DNA of 9,678 bases from VMCP01 sp964592635 (GCA_964592635.1 CAZQFZ010000087.1:1-9678), one strand, 5' to 3'; positions 1 through 6,932 are shown, counted from the first letter of the stretch. Numbers and translations are program-made. Notes: generated from the letters alone by a model not told the origin.

Positions 1-2406
1 TTCTCGATAGGCAATCATATCTACCACGGCATGCCCGATTTCTCCTGGTCCTTGATGCACCCATTGCGTTTGAGTACCCAATAAAGTATCAGCGGCATAC
101 AACCCCACACTCGTTCCAACCATGTAAAGCATACCATCTTTAACTGGCACAAATGAAAACCATCGAATCGAAGGACCATCGCCAGTTCCATTGTCATTGG
201 CTTCTAAATTTCCACCGATTTTCTGCCAATTTTCACCCCCATCTTTCGAATGAAATAGGCTATATACTCCATAGTTGGAATAACAGACCACCAATTCATT
301 ACCGTTTTTGGGATTTACGGCGATACAACTAACATTCGCACTGCCCGTAACCGATGGTGTTTTTAATGTCTTGAAACGCATCGATCCACTATCTGCATTT
401 TCTATGCAATACAGGTACTTTACATTGTTACCAAAGTAAACTTTATGGGAAGGATTTTCCACCGATATCGCAAGTGCCGTAATCTTTTGAGAAACCACTC
501 TTATAGAATCCTGAGAACGTTCCCATCCCAAAGAAATAGAATCGGTAGAATGGTCTAAAACTATTTCATTCAATCGATTATTTCTCCAAATATGTCGTCC
601 TCCTGCGGTAAACATGATTTTTGAATTTTTAGGATCCAAAACAAACGGATTTATAAATTGATAATTGTTGCGAGGAACACCAATTGGATCAATTCTTCTC
701 TTGGCAATAACCTTTCCGTTTGCATCCAATTCTGCTTTCACTGTGTTTCCCAATTGTTTGGAAAAATAGGCAAATTTTCCGCCGGGTTCCACAGCACAAT
801 AAGATCCATCTCCAGGGTAACCAATATCCCAAATTGCATCAGGTGATCGGTCATTCACCAGCATTTGATTATTATCTTGTGCACCAGCAACCAGCAGATT
901 ACTCATATTGGTGGCCGGATCCATGGCAACCGTGTACCATTGAGTAGTTAGATAACCATGGTTTAAACTATTCCAAATAACCGAATCAGCCAAACAATTA
1001 TCCGTTTGGAAAATTCCGCCGTCGTTGGCACTTAATGCTACTTTCGGATCTGTTGGATGAAACATCCAAACATGTTGGTCGGGATGCTGATTGGGCCACA
1101 TTTCAAAGTTAGGTAAAGACGTTTTCCATTTATACCCTCCAATCATAGTCGTGTTCAATGAATCCCTGAAACCCGATTCAGAACGGTATAAATTAGTTCC
1201 CCCAATAAAAACAACATCCTTACCGGGCGCTGATCCTGGATAAACCTGCACCAACATATCATAACTTCCTTGAGTTCGCCAACTGTTGAGTGCATAGTTC
1301 GATAAAGGTAAATTTTGCGAAATGTCCTCTTGACTTTTAATCCCATTCATGGCATCCCCCAAAAAGGTCGAATCTGAATTTTTACGATACAATTCCATAA
1401 AAAACATTCCTCCCCATTCTATTTCACCTCTCGAATCGGGAAGCGGCTTTCCCCAATTCTCTAAATTCACAATTACATACATTCGAACCGTTGAATCCGA
1501 ATTCTTCGGATAATTGAATCCAATTACTGAACGATTATATGCCTTTCCTTGCCAATTCGATGGTGTAATTTCTTTCCAATCCCAACCATTAATACTTCGA
1601 AAAATTCCGCGTCTCCCAATAGATGCATCCGAGCTCGAAGTGCTGTAAATGACCCCGTCTTTATCAATTTCAATTTCATTAAAATAAGCCGCAGTTTTTC
1701 GTACTGCCACCCAAGTCTTACCACCATCATTAGAACGCATTACATTTTGATAGGTGGAAGCATACAAAATGGTTGAATCGTATCGCGTAGTATCCACCAA
1801 AACCTTCCACACCAATTGCCAAGGCGACGAAAATACTGTAGGAGTATTCACCGCTGTGCTAGCAATCGGGGTCCACGTTTTACCCGAATCCGACGATATC
1901 AACAAACCATTTCCGTAATAATACGCGCCCGGAGCTCCAGCCGATTGTCCGTAAGCTTCGCCAGTTCCGGCATACCAATACTGTTCATAGCCTTTTCTTC
2001 GATCTTGAACCAAACATGAAACACTACTCATTTCGTGAGGTTCTTGAGTGGAACGCCAAGACTTCCCCCCATTTTCACTGAGCCATAATCCACCTGAAAC
2101 ACCGCCCGCAACAATTCTATTCGGATTGCATACATCGTACGCAGCACCTCGGGTTCTACCCCCAACATGAAACGGACCTCGGTGCATCCAAGGGGTACCT
2201 TTAACAGCCGTCGGATCTACAACATTTTGAGCATGTGTTTTTACAAATGCCAATTCCTTAAAACGTACGTTGTCAGGAACTTTACCGGTTGAAGGATCCG
2301 CTATACGCTCCAATTCCCAGTCCTTTCGATTTTGTGGTTCTCCCAACTGAGCTTTTACCGTTATTTGAAAAGACAACAACGCTATGATAAGTAATATTTT
2401 ATACAT
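1..2406 (-). CDS. Secreted Asp-box (BNR) / VPS10-sortilin-like beta-propeller protein, 3' part outside window
   Basis: The minus strand is open without a stop from ATG at 2406 to base 1, giving exactly 802 codons; the C-terminus is missing. A signal peptide is clear: MYK, then a hydrophobic run to about residue 16, with probable cleavage at VKA|Q (19/20). Asp-box motifs (S-x-D/N-x-G-x-x-W) lie at about 110-117 (SENGGKSW), 171-178 (SSDSGKTW), 225-232 (SNDGGKTW) and 720-727 (SKDGGENW). Between them are the typical DQHVWMFHP (443-451), NDGGIF (461-466) and GAQDNN (508-513) turns of sortilin/GH74-like propellers. Such Bacteroidota proteins commonly carry a C-terminal type IX sorting domain, which would lie outside this window. 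Substrate is unknown: Asp-boxes are structural and do not prove hydrolase activity. ATG 2406 is chosen because it begins directly with the signal peptide. No good TAnnTTTG box was found for it; TAAATTTC (2456-2449) is a weak 7/8 candidate. Confidence 0.88.
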   Translation of the reverse strand, partial: MYKILLIIALLSFQITVKAQLGEPQNRKDWELERIADPSTGKVPDNVRFKELAFVKTHAQNVVDPTAVKGTPWMHRGPFHVGGRTRGAAYDVCNPNRIVAGGVSGGLWLSENGGKSWRSTQEPHEMSSVSCLVQDRRKGYEQYWYAGTGEAYGQSAGAPGAYYYGNGLLISSDSGKTWTPIASTAVNTPTVFSSPWQLVWKVLVDTTRYDSTILYASTYQNVMRSNDGGKTWVAVRKTAAYFNEIEIDKDGVIYSTSSSDASIGRRGIFRSINGWDWKEITPSNWQGKAYNRSVIGFNYPKNSDSTVRMYVIVNLENWGKPLPDSRGEIEWGGMFFMELYRKNSDSTFLGDAMNGIKSQEDISQNLPLSNYALNSWRTQGSYDMLVQVYPGSAPGKDVVFIGGTNLYRSESGFRDSLNTTMIGGYKWKTSLPNFEMWPNQHPDQHVWMFHPTDPKVALSANDGGIFQTDNCLADSVIWNSLNHGYLTTQWYTVAMDPATNMSNLLVAGAQDNNQMLVNDRSPDAIWDIGYPGDGSYCAVEPGGKFAYFSKQLGNTVKAELDANGKVIAKRRIDPIGVPRNNYQFINPFVLDPKNSKIMFTAGGRHIWRNNRLNEIVLDHSTDSISLGWERSQDSIRVVSQKITALAISVENPSHKVYFGNNVKYLYCIENADSGSMRFKTLKTPSVTGSANVSCIAVNPKNGNELVVCYSNYGVYSLFHSKDGGENWQKIGGNLEANDNGTGDGPSIRWFSFVPVKDGMLYMVGTSVGLYAADTLLGTQTQWVHQGPGEIGHAVVDMIAYRE

Positions 2407-2454
2407 ACAATCGATAGATTACTGATATTCACCGTAAAGTTCTGAAAAGAAATT

Positions 2455-2462
2455 TACTTTTG
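2455..2462 (+). promoter_or_regulatory. Bacteroidota -7 promoter box for the SPFH-nfeD operon
   Basis: TACTTTTG matches the Bacteroidota TAnnTTTG consensus at every fixed position. It ends 21 bases before ATG 2484, implying a leader of roughly 15-20 bases. No clear TTG-type -33 element lies 17-23 bases upstream. The box covers the in-frame TTG at 2460, which argues that translation starts at ATG 2484. Confidence 0.6.
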
Positions 2463-2483
2463 ACTATATTGCAAATAAAAATT

Positions 2484-3395
2484 ATGCTATTTACACCCAT
2501 CACCCTCGCCATCGTTGTAGTTTTATTTATTTTTTTGGGGACGAAAGTCGTGCCTCAACAACGAGCATACGTTATTGAACGATTGGGAAAGTTTCATTCA
2601 ATCTTGAATCCGGGACTAACCTTTATCATTCCTTTTATTGATCGCGTAGCTTATAAATTTTCATTGAAAGAAATGGCTCGCGATATCCCTGAACAAGTTT
2701 GTGTTACAGCTGATAACGTACAAGTTGGAGTGGACGGAGTGGTTTTCTTACAAGTGGTTGATGCAAAAAAAGCGGCTTATGGAATTGGTGATTATGCATT
2801 CGCGGTTACTCAATTGGCTCAAACCACCATGAGAAGTGAAATAGGTAAAATTGATTTGGATAAGTGTTTTGAAGAAAGAACCAACATCAATGCTGCTGTA
2901 GTAAGTGCAATTGACGAAGCAGCACAAGGTTGGGGCGTAAAGGTGTTGCGATATGAAATTAAAAACATTACCCCGCCTGCAAGCGTGCTAAATGCCATGG
3001 AAAAGCAAATGCAAGCCGAACGGGAAAAACGTGCTAAAATCCTTTATTCTGAAGGTGAAAAACAAAGCTCTATCAATGTTGCCGAAGGAAATAGAGTTAA
3101 AGTAGTATTGGAATCAGAAGCAGAACGCCAAAAACAAATCAACCAAGCCGAGGGACAAGCACAAGCCATTAAAGCCATCGCTCAAGCCACTGCGGAAGGT
3201 ATTGAAATGGTAGCTGCTGCCATCCAAAAAGACGGTGGATTTGAAGCCGTGCAATTGCGGGTTGCTGAAAATCTAGTGGAGCAATATGGCAAACTCGCTA
3301 AAGAAACGAACACCATGATTTTACCAGCAAATTTTGCCGATGTAGGTTCTTTAGTTACAGCGGCCATGAGCGTTGTAAAACATCAAAAATCATGA
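2484..3395 (+). CDS. qmcA: SPFH/stomatin-prohibitin family membrane protein (paraslipin, QmcA-like)
   Basis: A 303-residue protein, close to the roughly 300 residues usual for QmcA/paraslipins. Residues 4-19 form one N-terminal membrane helix, followed by the SPFH core: VVPQQRAYVIERLGKF (22-37), LNPGLTFIIPFIDRV (41-55), then the DNVQVGVDGVVF strand region (78-89). Next comes a long charged helix or coiled coil (about 172-235) rich in E/K/Q/A, including QMQAEREKRAK and EAERQKQINQAEGQAQAIKAI. These proteins oligomerise into membrane scaffolds linked to membrane protein quality control and lipid microdomains. An upstream in-frame TTG (2460) would add eight residues, but it lies within a promoter box and would precede the membrane helix with no clear purpose, so ATG 2484 is preferred. 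The stop overlaps the next gene's start (ATGA), so the two are co-translated. The symbol is by family resemblance to the E. coli qmcA-ybbJ pair, not proven orthology. Confidence 0.93.
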   Translation: MLFTPITLAIVVVLFIFLGTKVVPQQRAYVIERLGKFHSILNPGLTFIIPFIDRVAYKFSLKEMARDIPEQVCVTADNVQVGVDGVVFLQVVDAKKAAYGIGDYAFAVTQLAQTTMRSEIGKIDLDKCFEERTNINAAVVSAIDEAAQGWGVKVLRYEIKNITPPASVLNAMEKQMQAEREKRAKILYSEGEKQSSINVAEGNRVKVVLESEAERQKQINQAEGQAQAIKAIAQATAEGIEMVAAAIQKDGGFEAVQLRVAENLVEQYGKLAKETNTMILPANFADVGSLVTAAMSVVKHQKS

Positions 3396-3832
3396 ACTTT
3401 TTAACTGAATTATCGGTTCATTCCATTTGGATTTCTCTGGGTTTATTATTTTTAGCTCTTGAACTTTTAACGGTTGGATTCTTTTTCTTTTTTCTGGGGA
3501 TAGGGAGTCTGTTTACCGGATTACTGTTGCTCTTGAACGTTGAATTGTCCGTTTCGGCTCAAATCACAACGGCAGTTTTAATTTCGTTGGGAAGCTTACT
3601 TGTGCTGAGAAATCCCATGAAAAAATGGTTTAACTCCAATAAAAATGGTGGATATCACGATTTTGAAGGCACGATTATCGAAGTTTCTACCTGGAATACC
3701 GCTCACCAAACAGGCACAGCTATTTTCCGCGGAACACAATGGCAACTCAGATCCAACTCCGAACTTTCAGCAGGACAACAAGTCAAAATCCTCGAAGTAG
3801 ATGGAATAACCTTAGTTGTTGAAGGGGTTTGA
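3392..3832 (+). CDS. NfeD-like membrane protein with C-terminal OB fold
   Basis: A 146-residue short-form NfeD protein (NfeD1b/YbbJ type, lacking the ClpP-like protease domain of long NfeD). Three hydrophobic segments are visible at about 11-30, 31-49 and 55-73, the second beginning with a run of phenylalanines (FFFFFLGIG). A soluble beta-rich domain (about 88-146) follows, containing GTIIEVSTWN, GTAIFRGTQWQLRS and GQQVKILEVDGITLVVE, the NfeD OB-fold pattern. The family partners SPFH proteins at the membrane. Here the ATG overlaps the SPFH stop by 4 bases, the classic operon arrangement, and a hairpin follows the stop by about 35 bases. Confidence 0.92.
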   Translation: MNFLTELSVHSIWISLGLLFLALELLTVGFFFFFLGIGSLFTGLLLLLNVELSVSAQITTAVLISLGSLLVLRNPMKKWFNSNKNGGYHDFEGTIIEVSTWNTAHQTGTAIFRGTQWQLRSNSELSAGQQVKILEVDGITLVVEGV

Positions 3833-3867
3833 ATATGTAGGATATATCTGCTTTCCTAAGACTAAAA

Positions 3868-3915
3868 TTCAAAAGGGCAGGATAGTGCTTTTTTTGTACT
3901 GCCTGCCCTTTTGAA
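3868..3915. terminator. Bidirectional hairpin terminator between convergent genes
   Basis: TTCAAAAGGGCAGG (3868-3881) and CCTGCCCTTTTGAA (3902-3915) form a perfect 14-bp stem. The 20-base loop has seven T residues at 3889-3895 and can pair further (AGTGC with GTACT, one G-U). Read from plus, the T run is the CCCTTTT of the descending arm; read from minus, the stem is followed by TTTTAG. It lies 36 bases after the nfeD stop and 26 bases beyond the stop of the convergent lipoprotein gene, so it probably serves both. Confidence 0.75.
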
Positions 3916-3940
3916 GAAAATTATGAAATTATTATTTGAA

Positions 3941-4678
3941 CTAGTATCCCATATAAGCCCATGCAAGAAGATCTAACAAACCCAAATTTACATTCAATAT
4001 ATTCACCAATATAGTTAATGCTGCTTGTAAGACATTTATTTCTGGCTTCATTGCCATTAGTATCAAACTCACTATGAGCAATACCACCGCCGCTACGAAA
4101 AATAACCCTACCAATATGTCGGAACCCGTTGCAGTCATTAAAAAAGCTACTACAAAGGATAACGTTGACATGAGTGCATAAAATACGGCCCTATTCTTTT
4201 TGGGATTAGCCTCCGAATACTTTTTCGATAGTTTATTTGACTTTAAGTTGTCTTTCGTTTTTTTCAAAGCAAAATTCGGATACAACTTGCCTTTGTAACC
4301 ATTCCATTGACTACCTACTTTTGAAAATCCCGAAGTCGAGTTGTTTTTAATAATGAAATTACTTTTTGAGTTTTCATGCTTTACTAAATAACTTTCTTCC
4401 GAATGATTGCGGTTTAATTCGGATGCGGTTTCCATTGAATTAACATTTACAGACTTGTTAACTGGTTTTATCGAACATTCCCTTTGGGATATTAGTTGGG
4501 TACTTGAATATGTAGAACCATCTCTATGGCTTCCTTTACCTCCAACCACCCAAGACTTGGAATTGCCTTGTTCACGAACATTCAACACCAATCCACAAGA
4601 ATTCAAACTTAAAATCAAAGTTCCTATAAGTACTAATAAAGAATTCTTGTTTATTGATTTCAAAATAGATAATTTCAT
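3941..4678 (-). CDS. Unknown lipoprotein with three C-terminal membrane helices, paralogue A
   Basis: I do not recognise a named family for this 245-residue protein. Residues 13-27 are hydrophobic and end in the lipobox LNSC with lipidation at Cys28. The middle (about 30-160) is hydrophilic, rich in S, N and K, and probably disordered. Conserved patches shared with paralogue B are NVREQG (33-38), ISQRxCxIKPVN (63-74), ETASEL (83-88) and SYLVKHEN (96-103). A basic stretch PKKNR (159-163) precedes three predicted helices at about 165-184, 187-208 and 213-241. The layout resembles small Bacteroidota lipoproteins with a DUF4190-like helical tail, but that is a resemblance only. No acidic export signal follows the Cys (CGLVLNV), so inner-membrane retention is likely. 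It is the last gene of the minus-strand trio, 182 bases after GH53. Antisense ORF 4407-4742 is a shadow of it. Confidence 0.85.
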   Translation of the reverse strand: MKLSILKSINKNSLLVLIGTLILSLNSCGLVLNVREQGNSKSWVVGGKGSHRDGSTYSSTQLISQRECSIKPVNKSVNVNSMETASELNRNHSEESYLVKHENSKSNFIIKNNSTSGFSKVGSQWNGYKGKLYPNFALKKTKDNLKSNKLSKKYSEANPKKNRAVFYALMSTLSFVVAFLMTATGSDILVGLFFVAAVVLLIVSLILMAMKPEINVLQAALTILVNILNVNLGLLDLLAWAYMGY

Positions 4679-4682
4679 ACAG

Positions 4683-4690
4683 CAAAACTA
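4683..4690 (-). promoter_or_regulatory. -7 box of paralogue A, almost at the start codon
   Basis: On the minus strand TAGTTTTG (4690 to 4683) is a perfect TAnnTTTG match, separated from ATG 4678 by only four bases (CTGT). The same box, with the same spacing, precedes paralogue B. If used, the transcript would have essentially no leader. A proper TTG -33 element is not evident in this copy; the equivalent bases read ATC. Confidence 0.5.
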
Positions 4691-4721
4691 TCCGAACCAT
4701 TCTTTCATCAGATTGCAATTT

Positions 4722-4749
4722 TCCGTAAATGAGAAAATATAATTACGGA
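4722..4749. promoter_or_regulatory. Conserved dyad TCCGTAA-N14-TTACGGA upstream of paralogue A
   Basis: TCCGTAA (4722-4728) and TTACGGA (4743-4749) are a perfect 7-base inverted repeat with a 14-base gap. The half-site centres are 21 bases apart, two helical turns. The dyad is repeated with the same gap upstream of paralogue B, while bases within the gap differ. Its centre is about 57 bases from the start codon. A dimeric regulator site is inferred. A second possible -7 box, TATATTTT (4741-4734, 7 of 8), lies between the half-sites. Confidence 0.5.
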
Positions 4750-4860
4750 TTTCTACTAAATCTAAAAACTTGGTAAGTAAATCTTTTTTGTAATCGGTTG
4801 TTTATTAGTGATTGCAATTCCAGCCATCATGAAGGATTCAATAGTAATAATAATCACACA

Positions 4861-5991
4861 TTATTTTCCGAATACCTTCATTACAGGTAAGGCTTTGAAA
4901 GAGAAATCAAAACATGCCTGATTTTCCCAGGGTGAACCCTGCTTCGATTCGGGTCCATCAAATGAAATCCATACACCTTCCCAATAGCAATAACCACTGG
5001 CGAAAGGCAGCGAATGTGTCCTTTTCAGCATTTCACTGACGAAGTTACTTTGCCCATCTGTTGTTCCTGGATAATTGGGATGTAAATCTCCTTCCCATCC
5101 AACAACATTATCTGTCCAATCCGCCCAACTAAATGTAAAAGGATAACTATTCTCGGCAATAATCATTCGCTTTTTTGTGGTTTTTTGAACCCTGTTTAAT
5201 GTTTGAAACAAGCTATCCAAATTATAACCATGCCACTTAGGATAATATGAAACACCTCCAATGTCGTAATATACACCGTGATTATTCAACTGATTAAAAA
5301 ACCAATCTGCATTTTTATAACTTGAAATGTGATAAATAATTCGCGTCTTGGGACTAGCAATTCTGGTCTGTTTTACAGCCTCTCTACAAAGTCCGTAAAA
5401 CTTAGCTGTATCACTAATAACGGCAACCGGCCATAACATACCACCATCAATTTCATTACCCAATTGAATAAAATCCGGTTGGAATTTATTCAGCATTTCT
5501 CGGGTGTAATCGGATAAGTCATTCTTAAGTAAATCGAAATCCTGCGAATTCCATTCTTGTGGTATTTGTTGATTTCCGGGATCAGCCCAAGTATTGGAAT
5601 AATGCAGATCCAACCAAATCAATAGCTTACTTTTTGTAGCTAATTGAGCTATTTTATAAATCGTATCAGAATTATAGTTGGGATCACTACCCACCCAAGT
5701 TCGCAAGCGAATTGTATTAATACCACTTTGCCGTAAATACTCAAATATATCAACAATTTTACCCTCTTGGTTCCTAAAATCAACTCCCTTTCGAAGAATC
5801 ATCGCCAAACTACTCACATCCATACCGATAATGGTTGAATCTGGATCAGAAAACACCAATGTCGAATTGGGCTTTAATGTGCTTGGTGGCTCTTTTTGAC
5901 AGCTTGTCAAATTCCATAATAGCAAAAACAAAACGAGTAGTTTCCATAAAAAACTCGAGTTCCAATTTAGATTACTCATTCTGAAATTCAT
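4861..5991 (-). CDS. GH53 endo-beta-1,4-galactanase (arabinogalactan hydrolase), lipoprotein
   Basis: A 376-residue glycoside hydrolase family 53 protein, a (beta/alpha)8 barrel that cuts beta-1,4-galactan or type I arabinogalactan. Family signatures in order: GMDVSSL (56-62), INTIRLRTWV (91-100), LDLHYSNTWADPG (127-139), the acid/base Glu180 in QLGNEI (176-181), GMLWP (184-188), IGGVSYYPKWHG (244-255), the nucleophile Glu280 in IIAENSYPF (277-285), YPGTTDGQ (307-314), YWEGVW (336-341) and SPWENQACFDF (353-363). Both catalytic residues are present and length is normal. The N-terminus has a hydrophobic run (17-27) and lipobox LTSC with Cys31; CQKE after it resembles the Bacteroidota surface-export signal. 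Met1 is preferred over Met5 because an SD-like AGAAGGGGG lies 9 bases upstream. It sits between two paralogous lipoprotein genes on the same strand, 182 and 157 bases away. No SusC/D or sugar transporter is present in the window. Confidence 0.95.
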   Translation of the reverse strand: MNFRMSNLNWNSSFLWKLLVLFLLLWNLTSCQKEPPSTLKPNSTLVFSDPDSTIIGMDVSSLAMILRKGVDFRNQEGKIVDIFEYLRQSGINTIRLRTWVGSDPNYNSDTIYKIAQLATKSKLLIWLDLHYSNTWADPGNQQIPQEWNSQDFDLLKNDLSDYTREMLNKFQPDFIQLGNEIDGGMLWPVAVISDTAKFYGLCREAVKQTRIASPKTRIIYHISSYKNADWFFNQLNNHGVYYDIGGVSYYPKWHGYNLDSLFQTLNRVQKTTKKRMIIAENSYPFTFSWADWTDNVVGWEGDLHPNYPGTTDGQSNFVSEMLKRTHSLPFASGYCYWEGVWISFDGPESKQGSPWENQACFDFSFKALPVMKVFGK

Positions 5992-6000
5992 TGCTAAATT

Positions 6001-6009
6001 CCCCCTTCT
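6001..6009 (-). promoter_or_regulatory. Shine-Dalgarno-like site deciding the GH53 start
   Basis: AGAAGGGGG on the minus strand (6009 to 6001) lies 9 bases before ATG 5991 and resembles the anti-16S sequence. Such sites are uncommon in Bacteroidota, and the other genes here lack one. It favours Met1 (5991) over Met5 (5979). Confidence 0.45.
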
Positions 6010-6062
6010 AAGTTAAACGAATTTTATGTTAAATTTTAAATCAAAGTTCAGATTATTAAACC

Positions 6063-6099
6063 AACAGAATTCGTAATCAAAAATAAAACGAATTTTGTT
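6063..6099. other. Hairpin between paralogue B and GH53, possible terminator with a promoter box in its loop
   Basis: AACAGAATTCGT (6063-6074) and ACGAATTTTGTT (6088-6099) pair over 12 bases, with one G-U on the plus-strand RNA or one mismatch on the minus. The loop is 13 bases. It begins about 50 bases downstream of the paralogue B stop, so it may attenuate or end that transcript, but no strong T tract follows. The right arm repeats AAACGAATTTT, also found at 6015-6025. Confidence 0.35.
6078..6085 (-). promoter_or_regulatory. Candidate -7 promoter box for GH53
   Basis: TATTTTTG on the minus strand (6085 to 6078) matches TAnnTTTG fully. A TTG (6110 to 6108) lies 22 bases upstream, within the reported range for the -33 element. 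It would give a leader of about 80 bases. A closer but weaker box, TAACTTAG (6015-6008, 7 of 8), is an alternative. Confidence 0.4.
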
Positions 6100-6148
6100 T
6101 CCCATTTCAACAATCAACTCGCCCATGTATGTGATAAATATCCTTTCA

Positions 6149-6889
6149 TTAATATACTCCCATAAAAGCCCAAAGTAATAGATCTATCAAAGCCAAAAAG
6201 ATATTCAAAATATTCAACAATATGGTTAACACTGCTTGTAAGGCACATATTTCTGGCTTCATTCCCATTTGAATAAAACTCACAATGAATAATATAACTG
6301 CCCCTACGAAAAACAATCCCACCAATATGTCGGAACCCGTTTCAGTCATGAAAAATACTATGACCAATGACAATGTTGACATGAGTGCATAAAATATGGC
6401 TCTATTCTTTTTTGGATTAGTCACCGAATTCTCCTTCGACAATTTACTTGATTTTAGATTATATTTCGTTTTTGTCAAAGCAGAAATAGGATACGACTTG
6501 CCTTTAAAATTATTCCTTTGACTACTCAGTTTTAAAAATCCCGAAGCCGAATTATTCTTAATGATAAACTTACTGTTCAAGTTTTCATGCTTGACTAAAT
6601 AACTATCTTCCGAATGATTGCATTTTAATTCGGATGCAGTTTCACGTGTATTAACATTTATTGGTTCGTTAACTGGTTTTATTGCACACACTCTTTGGGA
6701 TATGAATTGGGCACTTGAATCTATAGAACCATTTCTATCGCCTACTTTTCCAGCAACTATCCACGACTTAGAATCACCTTGTTCACGAACGTTTGATACC
6801 AATCCGCAAGAATTTAAATTAAAGACCAAAAGTCCATAAAGAATTACCCAAGAACTCTTTTTAAATAATGTTAAAACCGAATTATTCAT
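6149..6889 (-). CDS. Unknown lipoprotein with three C-terminal membrane helices, paralogue B
   Basis: A 246-residue sister of the product at 3941-4678, about two-thirds identical by eye, ungapped except for one extra Val near the end (MGVY against MGY). Signal peptide residues 13-27 end in lipobox LNSC, Cys28, followed by GLVSNVREQG. Signal sequences have diverged most; NPKKNRAxFYALMSTLS (158-174) and TGSDILVGLFFV (184-195) hardly at all, so the first membrane hairpin is under the strongest constraint. Helices lie at about 165-183, 187-209 and 213-242. Cys68 is conserved; Cys90 and Cys215 occur only here. Function unknown. It leads the minus-strand trio and is divergent from the DUF5686 gene across 123 bases. 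Preservation of both open frames despite many substitutions suggests both copies are functional. Antisense ORF 6618-6839 is a shadow. Confidence 0.85.
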   Translation of the reverse strand: MNNSVLTLFKKSSWVILYGLLVFNLNSCGLVSNVREQGDSKSWIVAGKVGDRNGSIDSSAQFISQRVCAIKPVNEPINVNTRETASELKCNHSEDSYLVKHENLNSKFIIKNNSASGFLKLSSQRNNFKGKSYPISALTKTKYNLKSSKLSKENSVTNPKKNRAIFYALMSTLSLVIVFFMTETGSDILVGLFFVGAVILFIVSFIQMGMKPEICALQAVLTILLNILNIFLALIDLLLWAFMGVY

Positions 6890-6893
6890 CAGG

Positions 6894-6901
6894 CAAAACT
6901 A
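6894..6901 (-). promoter_or_regulatory. -7 box of paralogue B, almost at the start codon
   Basis: TAGTTTTG on the minus strand (6901 to 6894) is a full TAnnTTTG match four bases (CCTG) before ATG 6889. A TTG (6923 to 6921) lies 19 bases upstream, the expected -33 position. A nearly leaderless transcript is predicted. Confidence 0.55.
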
Positions 6902-6932
6902 TCAGAGTCAATTATTTATACAATTGCATTTT

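Larger units (their letters stand above)
3941..4762 (-). repeat. Duplicated segment, copy A (lipoprotein gene plus upstream region)
   Basis: The coding region and about 85 bases upstream match copy B (6149-6973). Upstream, the match is ungapped from the start codon through the dyad to ACTAAATC at 4755-4762, then stops abruptly. The last 23 bases (4740-4762) are identical to 6951-6973. The non-coding edge is thus better conserved than much of the gene. No target-site duplication or transposase is seen at the edges. Confidence 0.8.

Noticed and set aside
658..1776. Several small plus- and minus-strand ORFs between 658 and 2019
   Set aside because: All lie over the continuous minus-strand Asp-box gene, whose protein shows clear motifs; these are out-of-frame or antisense shadows.
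2460..2483. TTG start eight codons upstream for the SPFH protein
   Set aside because: The TTG falls in the TACTTTTG promoter box, so it would not be transcribed; ATG 2484 leads directly into the membrane helix.
3182..3367. 61-codon minus-strand ORF in the SPFH gene
   Set aside because: It is antisense to the conserved C-terminal part of the SPFH protein, with no supporting start signal.
4407..4742. 111-codon plus-strand ORF, with a similar one at 6618-6839
   Set aside because: Both lie antisense to the lipoprotein paralogues; their mutual similarity follows from the paralogy. They lack any signal or domain.
4808..4857. GTGATT/AATCAC inverted repeat after the GH53 stop
   Set aside because: Only 6 bases with a 38-base loop and no T tract; expected by chance in AT-rich sequence.
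4861..5991. GH53 as part of a polysaccharide utilisation locus
   Set aside because: No SusC, SusD, transporter or further glycosidase is visible in the window; the claim would need flanking sequence.
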